A stretch of DNA of 64,000 bases from CALCKU01 sp964607445 (lineage in GTDB: Bacteria; Pseudomonadota; Alphaproteobacteria; Caulobacterales; Maricaulaceae): NCBI GenBank assembly GCA_964607445.1, contig CAZSKN010000003.1, positions 1 to 64,000 of the forward strand, written 5' to 3'. Below the pieces are notes generated by a model. The model was not told the origin of the DNA. It did no database searches and was given only the letters and a program-made list of their open reading frames with translations. The stretch's first letter is position 1. The number at the start of each line of letters is the position of its first letter. Made by a program: the position numbers and the translations under genes. Positions 31,739 to 39,605 of this stretch are shown here, piece after piece.

Positions 31739-33521
31739 TTTTCGCATCCACTGGATGTAATTTTCCGTCAATGACAACGCCCCAGACCTGAATTTGGGGC
31801 CAGTCTTGAGCCTGTGTCGTGATCGGGTTTCGATCCAGCACGGTAAAGTCTGCGCGCTTGCCGACTTCCAATGAACCGATCTGGTTTTCTAATCCCAGTG
31901 ACCAAGCTGCGTCGAGTGTGACAGACCGTAGTGCCTGCATAGCTGTGAGGCGTTCATCGGGTGTGCTGATACCGCCTTCACGGGTGGAACGGGTCATATG
32001 GACACTCGCGGCGCGTAAGGGTTGGGGCGGTGCTAGCGGGGCATCAGAATGTAAGGTAACGGGCAAGCCGCGTTCCAAGGCACTAGCAAGCGGTGTGATA
32101 TATTTCACGCGGTCGCCAATGGCTTTTGAATAGGATGTACCCATGTAATGTACGTAATGGCTGGCTGCGGAGAGCCCAACGCCTAGCTTTCCGGCTTTGT
32201 CAAGTTGTTCAGGTGTCAATAGGCCTGCATGTTCGATAATGAGGCGCTGCCCGGCTTGTGCGGGTTTTTGCGCCGCAAGCGCATTAAGGGTCGAGGTTTG
32301 CGCGGCGTCGCCGTTCGAATGTATATGAATATCTAAACCCGCATCCCAATAGCGCGCCATGAGATCCGGTAAGGCGTCGGGATATGTCACCCAAAGACCA
32401 TCGGTCCCTCTGGACTGTCCATCAATATAACCCGGGGCGGTCAACTTCATGGTTTGGGAATAAAAGGCCGCGTCAGAGAATAATTTAACTTGGGGCAGAA
32501 CTGGCGCTATTCGACTTTTATCCGCGACCATGTCTTGAATGGCCTGTACGCTACCGGCTCCGAATTCGGCATGAAAAGCGCGGTGTTCGGGTACCAGATA
32601 AAGACGGTAAGCGTCATCATCAGTGTAATGTGCGGCCAGAAAACTGTCTTCGATCTGACGTCCGAAAATTCCATATCCCAATTCCGCAATTGTTGTCACG
32701 CCGGATCGTTTCAACAGACGTTCAAAGCCATTAAAGCCTTTGGCGATATGATCTGCTGACATGAGATAGCGCGCGAAATATGGAAACAGCGCCAGTAAAG
32801 CGTCTTCGTAAATACGGCCTGTGAGAGCGCCTTTTGCATCCAGATCAACTCCATGAAATTTATCTGCTAAGTCAGGTGTTAGCTTGAAAGTTTCGATGGC
32901 TTTGGAATTCAGGTAAAAATCATGCCCGGAAAAATGCCAGATGATTAAGGGCCGGGCTGTCGTGACGCTATCCAGATCTTGGCGGGTGAGGTCGCCTTGG
33001 ACGAGATTGTGATAGCCATAAAGAAAGAGCGGGTCGGTATCTGATTGTGCCGGCTTGTTCCTGTTCAATAGGCTGATACGCCCTAGCAAGGCGGTTTTAG
33101 ACGAGAGCGCCTTTACAGTACCGTCAGGGCTTTCCATATTCCACGGTGGAATAAAATCCAGCCCGTACATCATGGCCCCTAATGTCATATGTACGTGAGG
33201 GTCTATCAAACCGGGGATGAGGGTCTTTTGTTCAAATTGGGTATTATGGACGGCATTTTTATATTGCGTCATAAGAGCGTTTAAGGTGCCAAGCGCCATG
33301 ATCTTGCCAGATGCACTGACGGCTATCGCTTCAGATCCAGGTCTTTTACTATCCATGGTTAAAATATGTTTGGCCGTATAAATCGTAACAGCTGGATTTG
33401 TATCAGCACTTAAGCGAGGTGAATTTGCGGATTTATCCTCGGTCTTGGAAGATTGAGAGGAACACGCGGATAAGCCGATAAGGGCTGCAAGCGCGAGGCT
33501 TATAAGGGGTTTAAGTATCAT
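31725..33521 (-). CDS. YtcJ-type amidohydrolase lipoprotein
   Basis: A 598-residue periplasmic or outer-membrane-anchored hydrolase. The N-terminus MILKPLISLALAALIGLSAC is a lipoprotein signal with lipobox LSAC. The enzyme has 'AKHILTMD' with an N-terminal sandwich, metal ligands in GLIDPHVHMTLGAM (about 92-105), 'IHSNGDAAQTSTLNAL' (about 403-418), 'HSDAPLAPPQPL' and 'GSLEVGKRADFTVLDRNP' near the end. This is the amidohydrolase_3/YtcJ group with exoenzyme-like N-termini. Upstream in-frame ATG 33548 would break the signal peptide. It heads the three-gene operon with the symporter and the deacylase-like gene. Substrate unknown. Confidence 0.83.
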   Translation of the reverse strand: MILKPLISLALAALIGLSACSSQSSKTEDKSANSPRLSADTNPAVTIYTAKHILTMDSKRPGSEAIAVSASGKIMALGTLNALMTQYKNAVHNTQFEQKTLIPGLIDPHVHMTLGAMMYGLDFIPPWNMESPDGTVKALSSKTALLGRISLLNRNKPAQSDTDPLFLYGYHNLVQGDLTRQDLDSVTTARPLIIWHFSGHDFYLNSKAIETFKLTPDLADKFHGVDLDAKGALTGRIYEDALLALFPYFARYLMSADHIAKGFNGFERLLKRSGVTTIAELGYGIFGRQIEDSFLAAHYTDDDAYRLYLVPEHRAFHAEFGAGSVQAIQDMVADKSRIAPVLPQVKLFSDAAFYSQTMKLTAPGYIDGQSRGTDGLWVTYPDALPDLMARYWDAGLDIHIHSNGDAAQTSTLNALAAQKPAQAGQRLIIEHAGLLTPEQLDKAGKLGVGLSAASHYVHYMGTSYSKAIGDRVKYITPLASALERGLPVTLHSDAPLAPPQPLRAASVHMTRSTREGGISTPDERLTAMQALRSVTLDAAWSLGLENQIGSLEVGKRADFTVLDRNPITTQAQDWPQIQVWGVVIDGKLHPVDAKNDSR

Positions 33522-33747
33522 ATGGCGAGAACCTACGTTTCTACCCAAGACAATATGGATGTTTTGGAGGCTGGCAAGGGGGGAGGTTTTAATCTGGGTT
33601 CTATTTTAGCCGTGTCAGTATGGCCTAACGTCTGCGCCCTTTGCGGCGCGTAGGGTTTCAGCGTGGTCTTTTTGGGGCTGTCTAAAACCGTGCAGTATGT
33701 TTCATGGAGAGCTTGCCATAAGCGTTCGGATAAGCTTTAAGACATTT

Positions 33748-34099
33748 GTCAGAGGGTCGGGCGATCGCGAGCTGTAAGGTTCGAGGAAAGTCCGGGCTCC
33801 ATAAAGGCAGGATGCCGGGTAACACCCGGCGGGGGCGACCCTAGGGAAAGTGCCACAGAAAGCAAACCGCCGCGACGTGTCGGGGTAAGGATGAAAGGGT
33901 GCGGTAAGAGCGCACCGCGGGTTTGGCAACAAATCTGGCAGGGTAAACCCCATCCGGAGCAAGACCAAATAGGGATGGCTTATGGCGCGCCTTTGCGTCG
34001 TCATCCGGGTCGGTCGCGTGAGCTATTTGGTAACACATAGCCTAGAGGAATGATCGTCACTGAGTTTCAGTACAGAACCCGGCTTATAGACCCTCTGAC
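33748..34099 (+). ncRNA. rnpB: RNase P RNA (bacterial class A)
   Basis: The catalytic RNA of ribonuclease P, which trims 5' leaders of tRNA precursors. The 5' and 3' ends pair in an 11-bp P1 helix: GTCAGAGGGTC (33748-33758) with GACCCTCTGAC (34089-34099). Conserved region I, GAGGAAAGTCCGGGCTCC (starting 33783), and its partner ACAGAACCCGGCTTATA near the 3' end form P4, the catalytic core. The GCCGGGTAACACCCGGC hairpin and 'GTGCCACAGAAAGCAAACCGCC' fit the specificity domain of A-type RNAs. Direction is plus. The 226 bases before it (33522-33747) hold no gene; promoter elements there are not clear. Confidence 0.97.
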
Positions 34100-34171
34100 A
34101 CTATCTAACTTACGCGCGGTATAGCGATAATATGATCTTATCAGATCACGAAGTCTGCAATTAGATCGTGC

Positions 34172-34786
34172 TTAGGCAATGTCGACTTTATGGCGAAGCT
34201 TTCGTAACGCCGTTGCGTGTTCATAGGCCTTTGTGACTTTGCCTTTGGCGAGTTGGGCTTTACCAAAGGGATTGCCATGGCCAATTTGATCCAACAAGGT
34301 TTCCCGCACTTGGCGAAAGCGCATATCGACCTCATTTATATTTCCGGTCATCAAGGCGGCCCAAACTTCAACAATGTCACAGCAATAAGGATCACCGCCT
34401 TGTAGAGTGAAGGTAAGCTCGCCGTCTTTGGCGGTATTGTGGGCGTCATATGCAATATTACTCTGACTATCGCCTGCGCTATAGGCTCTCAGATCGCGCG
34501 CAAAATCATAAGCTTTACTGACTTTACCCTTTTCGCCTTGGGTTTTACCAAATGAATTGCCTAGTGAAATTTCATGATTGAGCGTTTGCTTAACCTGTTC
34601 CAATGCGCTTTCTATGGTTGGAACAGATCCGCCCATTAAAGCTGCCCAAAGCTCTGTCAGATCTGCGCAATAGGGATCGCCCGCTTGTAAGGTGAATGTC
34701 GGTTCGCCTTGCTTGGCAGAATTATGGGCGTCATAAGGGGCTGTTTTACCCATGGCAGCATCCAGTTCTGTGTATTTATCAGACAT
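34172..34786 (-). CDS. Unknown protein of two tandem 79-residue repeats
   Basis: A 204-residue soluble protein without signal or membrane segments. Residues 18-96 and 113-191 are copies of one domain without gaps; by my count 46 of 79 positions are identical. Each copy begins YDAHN(S/T)AK, then TFTLQ(A/G)GDPYC, W at the +29 position with AALM, and ends FGK-Q--KGKV-KAY. The invariant DPYC Cys, Trp and the Lys-rich end look like ligand or partner surface. I do not recognise the family. ATG 34786 has AGGA seven bases upstream; ATG 34792 would leave only two bases. A full CtrA-like box lies 49-64 bases upstream. The 72 bases to rnpB contain only a short inverted repeat (34133-34148). Confidence 0.8.
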   Translation of the reverse strand: MSDKYTELDAAMGKTAPYDAHNSAKQGEPTFTLQAGDPYCADLTELWAALMGGSVPTIESALEQVKQTLNHEISLGNSFGKTQGEKGKVSKAYDFARDLRAYSAGDSQSNIAYDAHNTAKDGELTFTLQGGDPYCCDIVEVWAALMTGNINEVDMRFRQVRETLLDQIGHGNPFGKAQLAKGKVTKAYEHATALRKLRHKVDIA

Positions 34787-34834
34787 ATTCATTTCCTAGT
34801 CCAGAAATATTAAAAGGTGAAGTGCGCTGTTGAT

Positions 34835-34850
34835 GTTAAAATAGTCTTAA
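34835..34850 (-). promoter_or_regulatory. CtrA-like box upstream of duplicated-domain gene
   Basis: Read on the minus strand, TTAA-GACTATT-TTAAC fits the full CtrA consensus TTAA-N7-TTAAC. It lies 49-64 bases upstream of ATG 34786, a usual promoter distance. A plain TTAA-N7-TTAA is expected about once by chance in 64 kb, but falling in a promoter region makes it worth noting. No GANTC site is near. Confidence 0.4.
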
Positions 34851-34880
34851 TGTTCGGGTTTGGCGAGATTTCTGCCCCGT

Positions 34881-35345
34881 TTATGGATCTATTTTGTCCA
34901 TATGAAGGCTGAAGCGTTTGAGGGTTTTTACAAAGTCTTTTGCGTTTTCTAAATCTGGTAAATTGTCAATGAGGTCTGCGTTCAACCTCGCGGCTATCGT
35001 CGTAAAAATATCATACCCTTGGGGCGTAGCATGTAATGCCATTCGGCGTTTATCAGTTACGTCCGGCTTTTTTTCGATCAAGTCATTTGCCAGAAGCGAG
35101 CTGACAGCGCGACTAACAATGGTTTTATCCATGGGGGTAATATCCGTGACTTCACGCGAGTTTCGTCCGGGCTTTTCTGCAATCGCGGCCAAAACGCGCC
35201 ATTGGCTTAAGTTTAATCCGGCCTCAGATTTGGCCCTGCTGAGTGTATAGCGGCTAATTTGATCGGCCAGATAAACCGCTTGATAAGGCCAGAAGACATC
35301 CAGAGCGATGGGAGACTGATGCGGGTGAGGTGTTTTTTTGGGCAT
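34881..35345 (-). CDS. MarR-family regulator, probably of tyrosine degradation
   Basis: A 154-residue winged-helix regulator. Features: 'ISRYTLSRAKSEAGLNLSQWRVLAAIAEKPG' (helices 1-3), recognition helix region 'MDKTIVSRAVSSLLANDLIEKK' (about 72-93) and the wing 'DKRRMALHATPQGYDIF' (about 98-114). The family binds palindromic sites as a dimer and usually releases them on binding a phenolic ligand. It is divergent from hppD with a 17-bp inverted repeat between (35365-35410), which strongly suggests that it represses this operon and itself; homogentisate or a related intermediate would be a natural inducer. Ligand identity is inferred. Confidence 0.87.
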   Translation of the reverse strand: MPKKTPHPHQSPIALDVFWPYQAVYLADQISRYTLSRAKSEAGLNLSQWRVLAAIAEKPGRNSREVTDITPMDKTIVSRAVSSLLANDLIEKKPDVTDKRRMALHATPQGYDIFTTIAARLNADLIDNLPDLENAKDFVKTLKRFSLHMDKIDP

Positions 35346-35364
35346 AAGTCAAGTTTGCAAAATA

Positions 35365-35410
35365 TTAGTTGTTATTGCAACAAATATATGGTAGTTGCAA
35401 TAACAACTAA
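35365..35410. promoter_or_regulatory. 17-bp perfect inverted repeat, probable MarR operator pair
   Basis: TTAGTTGTTATTGCAAC (35365-35381) and GTTGCAATAACAACTAA (35394-35410) are exact inverted copies 12 bases apart. Each arm is itself a partial palindrome (GTTG-N6-CAAC), so the site can be read as two MarR-dimer operators in mirror orientation. It lies between the MarR gene start (35345) and hppD (35469). Such an arrangement would control both divergent promoters. A plain intrinsic terminator is unlikely since no T-run follows and no gene ends here. Confidence 0.75.
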
Positions 35411-35468
35411 AGTGGTGCCGGAATTATACGGCGCAATATTCAAATTTGACATCAAGATGGGACAGATT

Positions 35469-36572
35469 ATGGCTGATTTATTCGAAAACCCCATGGGGTT
35501 GGATGGATTTGAATTCATTGAATTTTCGGCTTCTGACCCTGGAGTGATTGAAAAGCATTTCCTGGCATTAGGGTTCACAAAAATTGCAAGGCACAGATCA
35601 AAAAATGTCGAATTATGGCGGCAAGGCGGTATAAATCTAATCACCAATTATGAAAGCCGGTCACCCGCTGGACATTTTTGTCGGGAACATGGCCCGTCTG
35701 CCTGCGGTATGGGCTTTCGGGTCAAAAATGCCAAACATGCTTATGAACTGGCATTACAACGCGGCGCAGAACCGCTGGATACACATGTCGGGCCTATGGA
35801 ATTATCCATTCCGGCTATTCGTGGAATTGGTGGCGGAGCGATCTATTTCATTGATCGGTATGATGATACTCTTTCTATCTATGATATTGATTTTGTCTAT
35901 TTCGACGGGGTTGATAAACACCCAGTTGGACATGGGTTTAACATTGTCGACCATCTGACCCATAATGTATATCGGGGACGGATGGATTATTGGGCAGAGT
36001 TTTATGAACGCTTGTTCAATTTTCAGGAAATTCGTTATTTTGATATTAAAGGCGAATATACGGGTTTGAAATCACGCGCTCTAACGGCGCCGGATGGCAA
36101 AATTCGTATTCCTCTGAATGAAGAGGGAGAAGAGGGTAAAGGTCAGATTGAAGAGTATTTGCTTGAACACCGTGGCGAAGGGATACAACATATCGCTTTG
36201 TCTTGTGATAATTTGTATAGTTGCGTCGATAAACTCCGCGCGAGTGGCGTGGAGTTGATGACAGCTCCGCCGGATACTTATTATGCTATGCTCGAAGAGC
36301 GGTTACCAGCCCATGGTGAAGATACGCGGGCTCTAAAACAGCGCGGAATTTTACTAGACGGCAGCACGCAGGACAATGATTCCCGATTGTTGCTGCAAAT
36401 ATTTGCTACACCAGAAATCGGCCCCGTATTTTTTGAATTTATCCAGCGCAAGGGAGATGACGGGTTTGGGGAAGGTAATTTCAAAGCTTTGTTTAAATCT
36501 ATCGAACGTGATCAAATCGAACGTGGCGCTCTTGAAGTTCATTCGGAAAATAAAATAGTGGAGCGTGCGTAA
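35469..36572 (+). CDS. hppD: 4-hydroxyphenylpyruvate dioxygenase
   Basis: A 367-residue Fe(II) dioxygenase that turns 4-hydroxyphenylpyruvate into homogentisate. The VOC-fold iron ligands are His162 (DHLTHNV), His241 (GIQHIALS) and Glu323 (FFEFIQRKG), all in place. Other family marks: MGLDGFEFIEFSA at the start, 'FYERLFNFQEIRYFDIKG', and 'GEGNFKALFKSIERDQ' at the C-terminus that closes the active site. ATG 35469 is chosen because bacterial enzymes begin 'MADLFENPMG'; earlier in-frame starts would run into the operator repeat. It heads the tyrosine-degradation operon and ends one base into the next gene (TAATG at 36570-36574). Confidence 0.95.
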   Translation: MADLFENPMGLDGFEFIEFSASDPGVIEKHFLALGFTKIARHRSKNVELWRQGGINLITNYESRSPAGHFCREHGPSACGMGFRVKNAKHAYELALQRGAEPLDTHVGPMELSIPAIRGIGGGAIYFIDRYDDTLSIYDIDFVYFDGVDKHPVGHGFNIVDHLTHNVYRGRMDYWAEFYERLFNFQEIRYFDIKGEYTGLKSRALTAPDGKIRIPLNEEGEEGKGQIEEYLLEHRGEGIQHIALSCDNLYSCVDKLRASGVELMTAPPDTYYAMLEERLPAHGEDTRALKQRGILLDGSTQDNDSRLLLQIFATPEIGPVFFEFIQRKGDDGFGEGNFKALFKSIERDQIERGALEVHSENKIVERA

Positions 36573-37117
36573 TGTCGATTCAGACTCAAGGGTTCCATCA
36601 CATTGCCTACCGATGCAAGGATGCCAAAGAAACTCTGGACTTTTACGGCACACATTTAGGCATGGATTTTCAATTGGCGATTGCCGAAGACCATGTCCCA
36701 TCGACCGGCGCTTATGATCCTTATATGCATATATTTCTGGACGCTGGAAATAATAATGTCTTGGCGTTCTTTGAACTTCCCGAACAACCGACAATGGACC
36801 GGGATCGCAATACGCCCAGATGGGTACAACATATCGCTTTGCGGGTTGAAAACCTTGAAAAACTTCTCGAGGCCAAAGACAGCCTTGAAAGCGCGGGTCT
36901 TAAAGTCAACGGGCCGGTACATCACGGTATTTTCAAGTCCATCTATTTTTTGGACCCGAACGGACACCGGCTGGAACTCGCAGCCGATATCGGGACGCCC
37001 GAACAAATGCAGGCCTTGCGAACAGTCGCACCTGATATGATTGCTGAATGGTCAGACACAAAAAAAGCCCCGCGTCACGCGGCTTGGCTACATGAAAAAA
37101 TAAAAGACGAAAGCTGA
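36572..37117 (+). CDS. VOC-superfamily (glyoxalase/extradiol dioxygenase-fold) protein
   Basis: A 181-residue two-module VOC protein. Probable metal ligands are His10 (FHHIAY), Glu68 (FFELP), His87 (VQHIALR) and Glu135 (HRLELAAD), the usual H-E-H-E set of metal-binding VOC enzymes. 'KSIYFLDPNGHRLELA' is characteristic. It may be a glyoxalase-type isomerase or a ring-cleaving dioxygenase; sequence alone does not decide. It is coupled to hppD (one-base overlap) and sits four bases before the fumarylacetoacetase-like gene, so it belongs to the tyrosine pathway. Since no homogentisate 1,2-dioxygenase gene is seen here, one may ask whether it fills that step. Confidence 0.83.
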   Translation: MSIQTQGFHHIAYRCKDAKETLDFYGTHLGMDFQLAIAEDHVPSTGAYDPYMHIFLDAGNNNVLAFFELPEQPTMDRDRNTPRWVQHIALRVENLEKLLEAKDSLESAGLKVNGPVHHGIFKSIYFLDPNGHRLELAADIGTPEQMQALRTVAPDMIAEWSDTKKAPRHAAWLHEKIKDES

Positions 37118-37121
37118 ATCT

Positions 37122-38132
37122 ATGAAACTTGCTTCCTTAAAGCATGGTCGTGACGGCCAACTTGTTGTCGTATCGACCGACTTGAGTCGGGCTGTTTTGG
37201 CTGATGATATCGCACCCACGCTCCAAGCGGCGCTCGATGCGTGGGATGTTGTGGCTCCGCAACTGGCAGCGAGATATGAATTGCTCAATACCGGGCAAGT
37301 CGATTTCATCCCATTTGAGCAAGCGGCGTGTGCCTCTCCTTTACCCCGGGCTTATGCGTGGATGGATGGCTCTGCCTATTTGAATCATGTCGAGCTCGTG
37401 CGAAAAGCGCGCGGCGCTGAAGTGCCGGAAAGCTTTTATTCTGACCCGCTAATGTATCAAGGCGGCTCTGATAGTTTCATTGGCCCGCGTGACCCTATTT
37501 TGGCCGCTGACACGGCCTACGGAATTGATATGGAGGCCGAAATTACTGTGATAACGGATGATGTGCCTATGGGCGTAAGCGCAGATAAGGCACATGCACA
37601 TATAAAATTGATCATGCTGGTGAATGATGTGTCATTGCGCGGCCTGATCCCCAACGAATTGCGCAAAGGGTTTGGGTTTCTACACGGAAAGGCGGCCTCC
37701 GCTTTTTCTCCTGTGGCCGTCACACCCGATGAATTAGGTGATCACTGGGCGAACGGGACAATCGATCTGCCATTATTAGTCGATTATAACGGAGCTGCAT
37801 TTGGTAAAGCCAATGTGAAAACAGATATGACATTTAATATGGCCGAGCTGGTAGCACATGCTGCACATACGCGGGATTTATGCGCGGGCACTATTGTGGG
37901 CTCGGGTACGGTCTCGAATAAATTTGAGGGTGGTGAAGGTAAAACAATCGAGGACGGCGGTGTTGGATATAGTTGCATTGCCGAAATTCGCATGATTGAA
38001 AAAATTCAAACCGGTGAATTCAAAACGCCGTTCATGCAATTTGGTGATACCGCTGGTATTGAGATGAATGACGCAGAGGGGCAGTCTATTTTTGGACGTA
38101 TTGAAAATACGGTTGAAAAATATTTGAAATGA
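37122..38132 (+). CDS. fahA: Fumarylacetoacetate hydrolase family protein
   Basis: A 336-residue FAH-fold hydrolase, probably fumarylacetoacetase, which splits fumarylacetoacetate to fumarate and acetoacetate in the last step of tyrosine breakdown. The metal site is seen in 'AYGIDMEAEITVI' (Glu135 and Glu137 region), 'VNDVSLRG' and 'KGFGFLHGKAASAFSPVAVTP', with 'GTIVGSGTVSNKFE' and 'GVGYSCIAEIRMIE' near the C-terminus. The length is that of the bacterial FAH type with a short N-terminal domain (compare ~420 in eukaryotes). It overlaps maiA by four bases (ATGA), which supports the pathway role. Start ATG 37122 is right behind the VOC stop. Confidence 0.88.
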   Translation: MKLASLKHGRDGQLVVVSTDLSRAVLADDIAPTLQAALDAWDVVAPQLAARYELLNTGQVDFIPFEQAACASPLPRAYAWMDGSAYLNHVELVRKARGAEVPESFYSDPLMYQGGSDSFIGPRDPILAADTAYGIDMEAEITVITDDVPMGVSADKAHAHIKLIMLVNDVSLRGLIPNELRKGFGFLHGKAASAFSPVAVTPDELGDHWANGTIDLPLLVDYNGAAFGKANVKTDMTFNMAELVAHAAHTRDLCAGTIVGSGTVSNKFEGGEGKTIEDGGVGYSCIAEIRMIEKIQTGEFKTPFMQFGDTAGIEMNDAEGQSIFGRIENTVEKYLK

Positions 38133-38776
38133 CGATGAAGCTGTATGGATATTGGCGATCATCTGCCAGTTACCGCTTACGTCTCGCGCTTGGGTTAAAG
38201 GGGCTGGATGTTGAACATATAGCGGTAAACCTTAAGGCTGGGGCACATTTAAAATCTGAACATGGGGCTTTGAACGCACAATCACTTGTGCCCATAATTG
38301 AACTTGAAGACGGGACAAGATTGACCCAATCCTTGGCGATTGTGGAATATCTCGAAGACATATATCCTGAACCGGCCTTATTACCGAAAACGCCCGTTAT
38401 GCGCGCTAAAGTACGGGCGGCAGCGCATATTATAGTCGCCGATATTGCCCCTATTCAAAATTTGCGTGTGTTGAAATTTATTCGTGCAGAACACGGTTGT
38501 GATGATGCGGGTGTGGAACTCTGGGCCGCGCATTGGATCGAGAAGGGATTACGGGCTCTGGAAACCGTATGCGGGACTATAGATACACCCTTTTTTGGAG
38601 GCAGTAGCCCGGGGTATTTTGAATGTTGTCTGATACCGCAAATCTATAATGCGCGGCGATTTGGCGTGAATATGACCCACTTCCCGCGACTTAGTGACCT
38701 GGATAAAGCTTTGCAGTCTCATCCTGTATTCATAGCGGCCTTACCTGAAAACCAATCAGATGCCCCGCAGGTTTAA
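38129..38776 (+). CDS. maiA: Maleylacetoacetate isomerase (zeta-class GST)
   Basis: A 215-residue glutathione-dependent isomerase that converts maleylacetoacetate into fumarylacetoacetate. The zeta-class signature SSASYR at 11-16 (SSxxxxR motif) binds glutathione, 'NAQSLVPIIELEDGTRLTQSLAIVEYLED' is the thioredoxin-fold G-site, and 'IVADIAPIQNLRVLKFIR' opens the helical domain. The enzyme follows fahA with a four-base overlap, as in many proteobacterial tyrosine operons. It ends 11 bases from the convergent pstB stop. With hppD it gives three enzymes of the route; only the homogentisate step is missing locally. Confidence 0.93.
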   Translation: MTMKLYGYWRSSASYRLRLALGLKGLDVEHIAVNLKAGAHLKSEHGALNAQSLVPIIELEDGTRLTQSLAIVEYLEDIYPEPALLPKTPVMRAKVRAAAHIIVADIAPIQNLRVLKFIRAEHGCDDAGVELWAAHWIEKGLRALETVCGTIDTPFFGGSSPGYFECCLIPQIYNARRFGVNMTHFPRLSDLDKALQSHPVFIAALPENQSDAPQV

Positions 38777-38786
38777 TGACATTTGG

Positions 38787-39605
38787 CTAACAGTCGCAAA
38801 ACTCTTCATTTAAATACATACGGGTTTTCTCAGATACAGATTCTGAAAACATGGCCTGTTTGGCCCCGCTTTCGATCAAAGTGCCGTCACAGAAGAACAT
38901 GATGGAATCAGCAATGCGATTTGTCTGACGAATATCATGTGTGACCATAATGATTGTATAGCGCTCTTTAAGTGATAATAGTAAATCTTCTATCGCACGC
39001 CCGGTCACGGGATCAACAGACGCCGTAGGTTCGTCTAACAGGATGATTTCAGGCTTTATCGCTAATGTGCGTGCAATACACAATCTTTGTTGCTGACCTA
39101 ATGATAAAATGGAGGCAGAATGATCCAGACGGTGCGAAACTTCTGACCAGAGCGCGGCCGCTCGTAGGCTGTCTTCGACAATGGCATCTTTTTCAGAGCG
39201 TGATAATTTTTGACCCCGAACCCCGAAGAGAACATTTTCGCGAATGGAGCGCGGAAACACACAAGGCTTTTGGAAGACCATGCCGATATGGGCGCGTAAG
39301 CGCGTGACGTCGCGGTAATCTTTATATACATGCTTGCCGTCAACCCGAATATCACCGTAGGACGTAAAACCCGGAACTTCGTCATTTATACGGTTCAAAC
39401 TCCGAAGAAATGTGGATTTTCCACTACCTGAAGGCCCGACAATACATGTGACACCTTGTTTGGGAATGTGGGCATTTATCCCTGATAAAATACAATTATC
39501 ACCAAACCACGCGCTGAAATCAGTGGCGGTTACAGCGGGTATAGAACTCGTTACGTGCTCTGGCGGATTGACAAGTTTTAAATGTGGGGCCGCTTTAGAT
39601 GTCAT
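38787..39605 (-). CDS. pstB: Phosphate ABC transporter ATP-binding protein PstB
   Basis: A 272-residue ATPase that powers high-affinity phosphate uptake. Walker A is GPSGSGKST at 57-65, Walker B is 'IILLDEPTASVD', and the H-loop is 'VTHDIRQTNRI'. 'HIGMVFQKPCVFPRSIRENV' is the typical PstB Q-loop region. The signature motif reads ILSLGQQQRL where most PstB have LSGGQQQR, a change at the second Gly; the site should still bind ATP. ATG 39605 is used, since a longer frame to 39701 lies in the end of pstA. It overlaps pstA by four bases (ATGA). No phoU follows; the gene converges on maiA. Confidence 0.93.
   Translation of the reverse strand: MTSKAAPHLKLVNPPEHVTSSIPAVTATDFSAWFGDNCILSGINAHIPKQGVTCIVGPSGSGKSTFLRSLNRINDEVPGFTSYGDIRVDGKHVYKDYRDVTRLRAHIGMVFQKPCVFPRSIRENVLFGVRGQKLSRSEKDAIVEDSLRAAALWSEVSHRLDHSASILSLGQQQRLCIARTLAIKPEIILLDEPTASVDPVTGRAIEDLLLSLKERYTIIMVTHDIRQTNRIADSIMFFCDGTLIESGAKQAMFSESVSEKTRMYLNEEFCDC

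Noticed and set aside
33702..34038. Two minus-strand open frames over the RNase P RNA region
   Set aside because: The DNA here is the catalytic RNA with P1 and P4 pairing; overlapping open frames arise by chance.
35365..35410. Reading the 17-bp inverted repeat as an intrinsic terminator
   Set aside because: No gene ends there on either strand and no T-run follows; the position between divergent starts suits an operator.
35259..35468. 70-residue N-terminal extension of hppD
   Set aside because: It passes through the MarR gene and the 17-bp operator; family starts at MADLFENPMG (35469).
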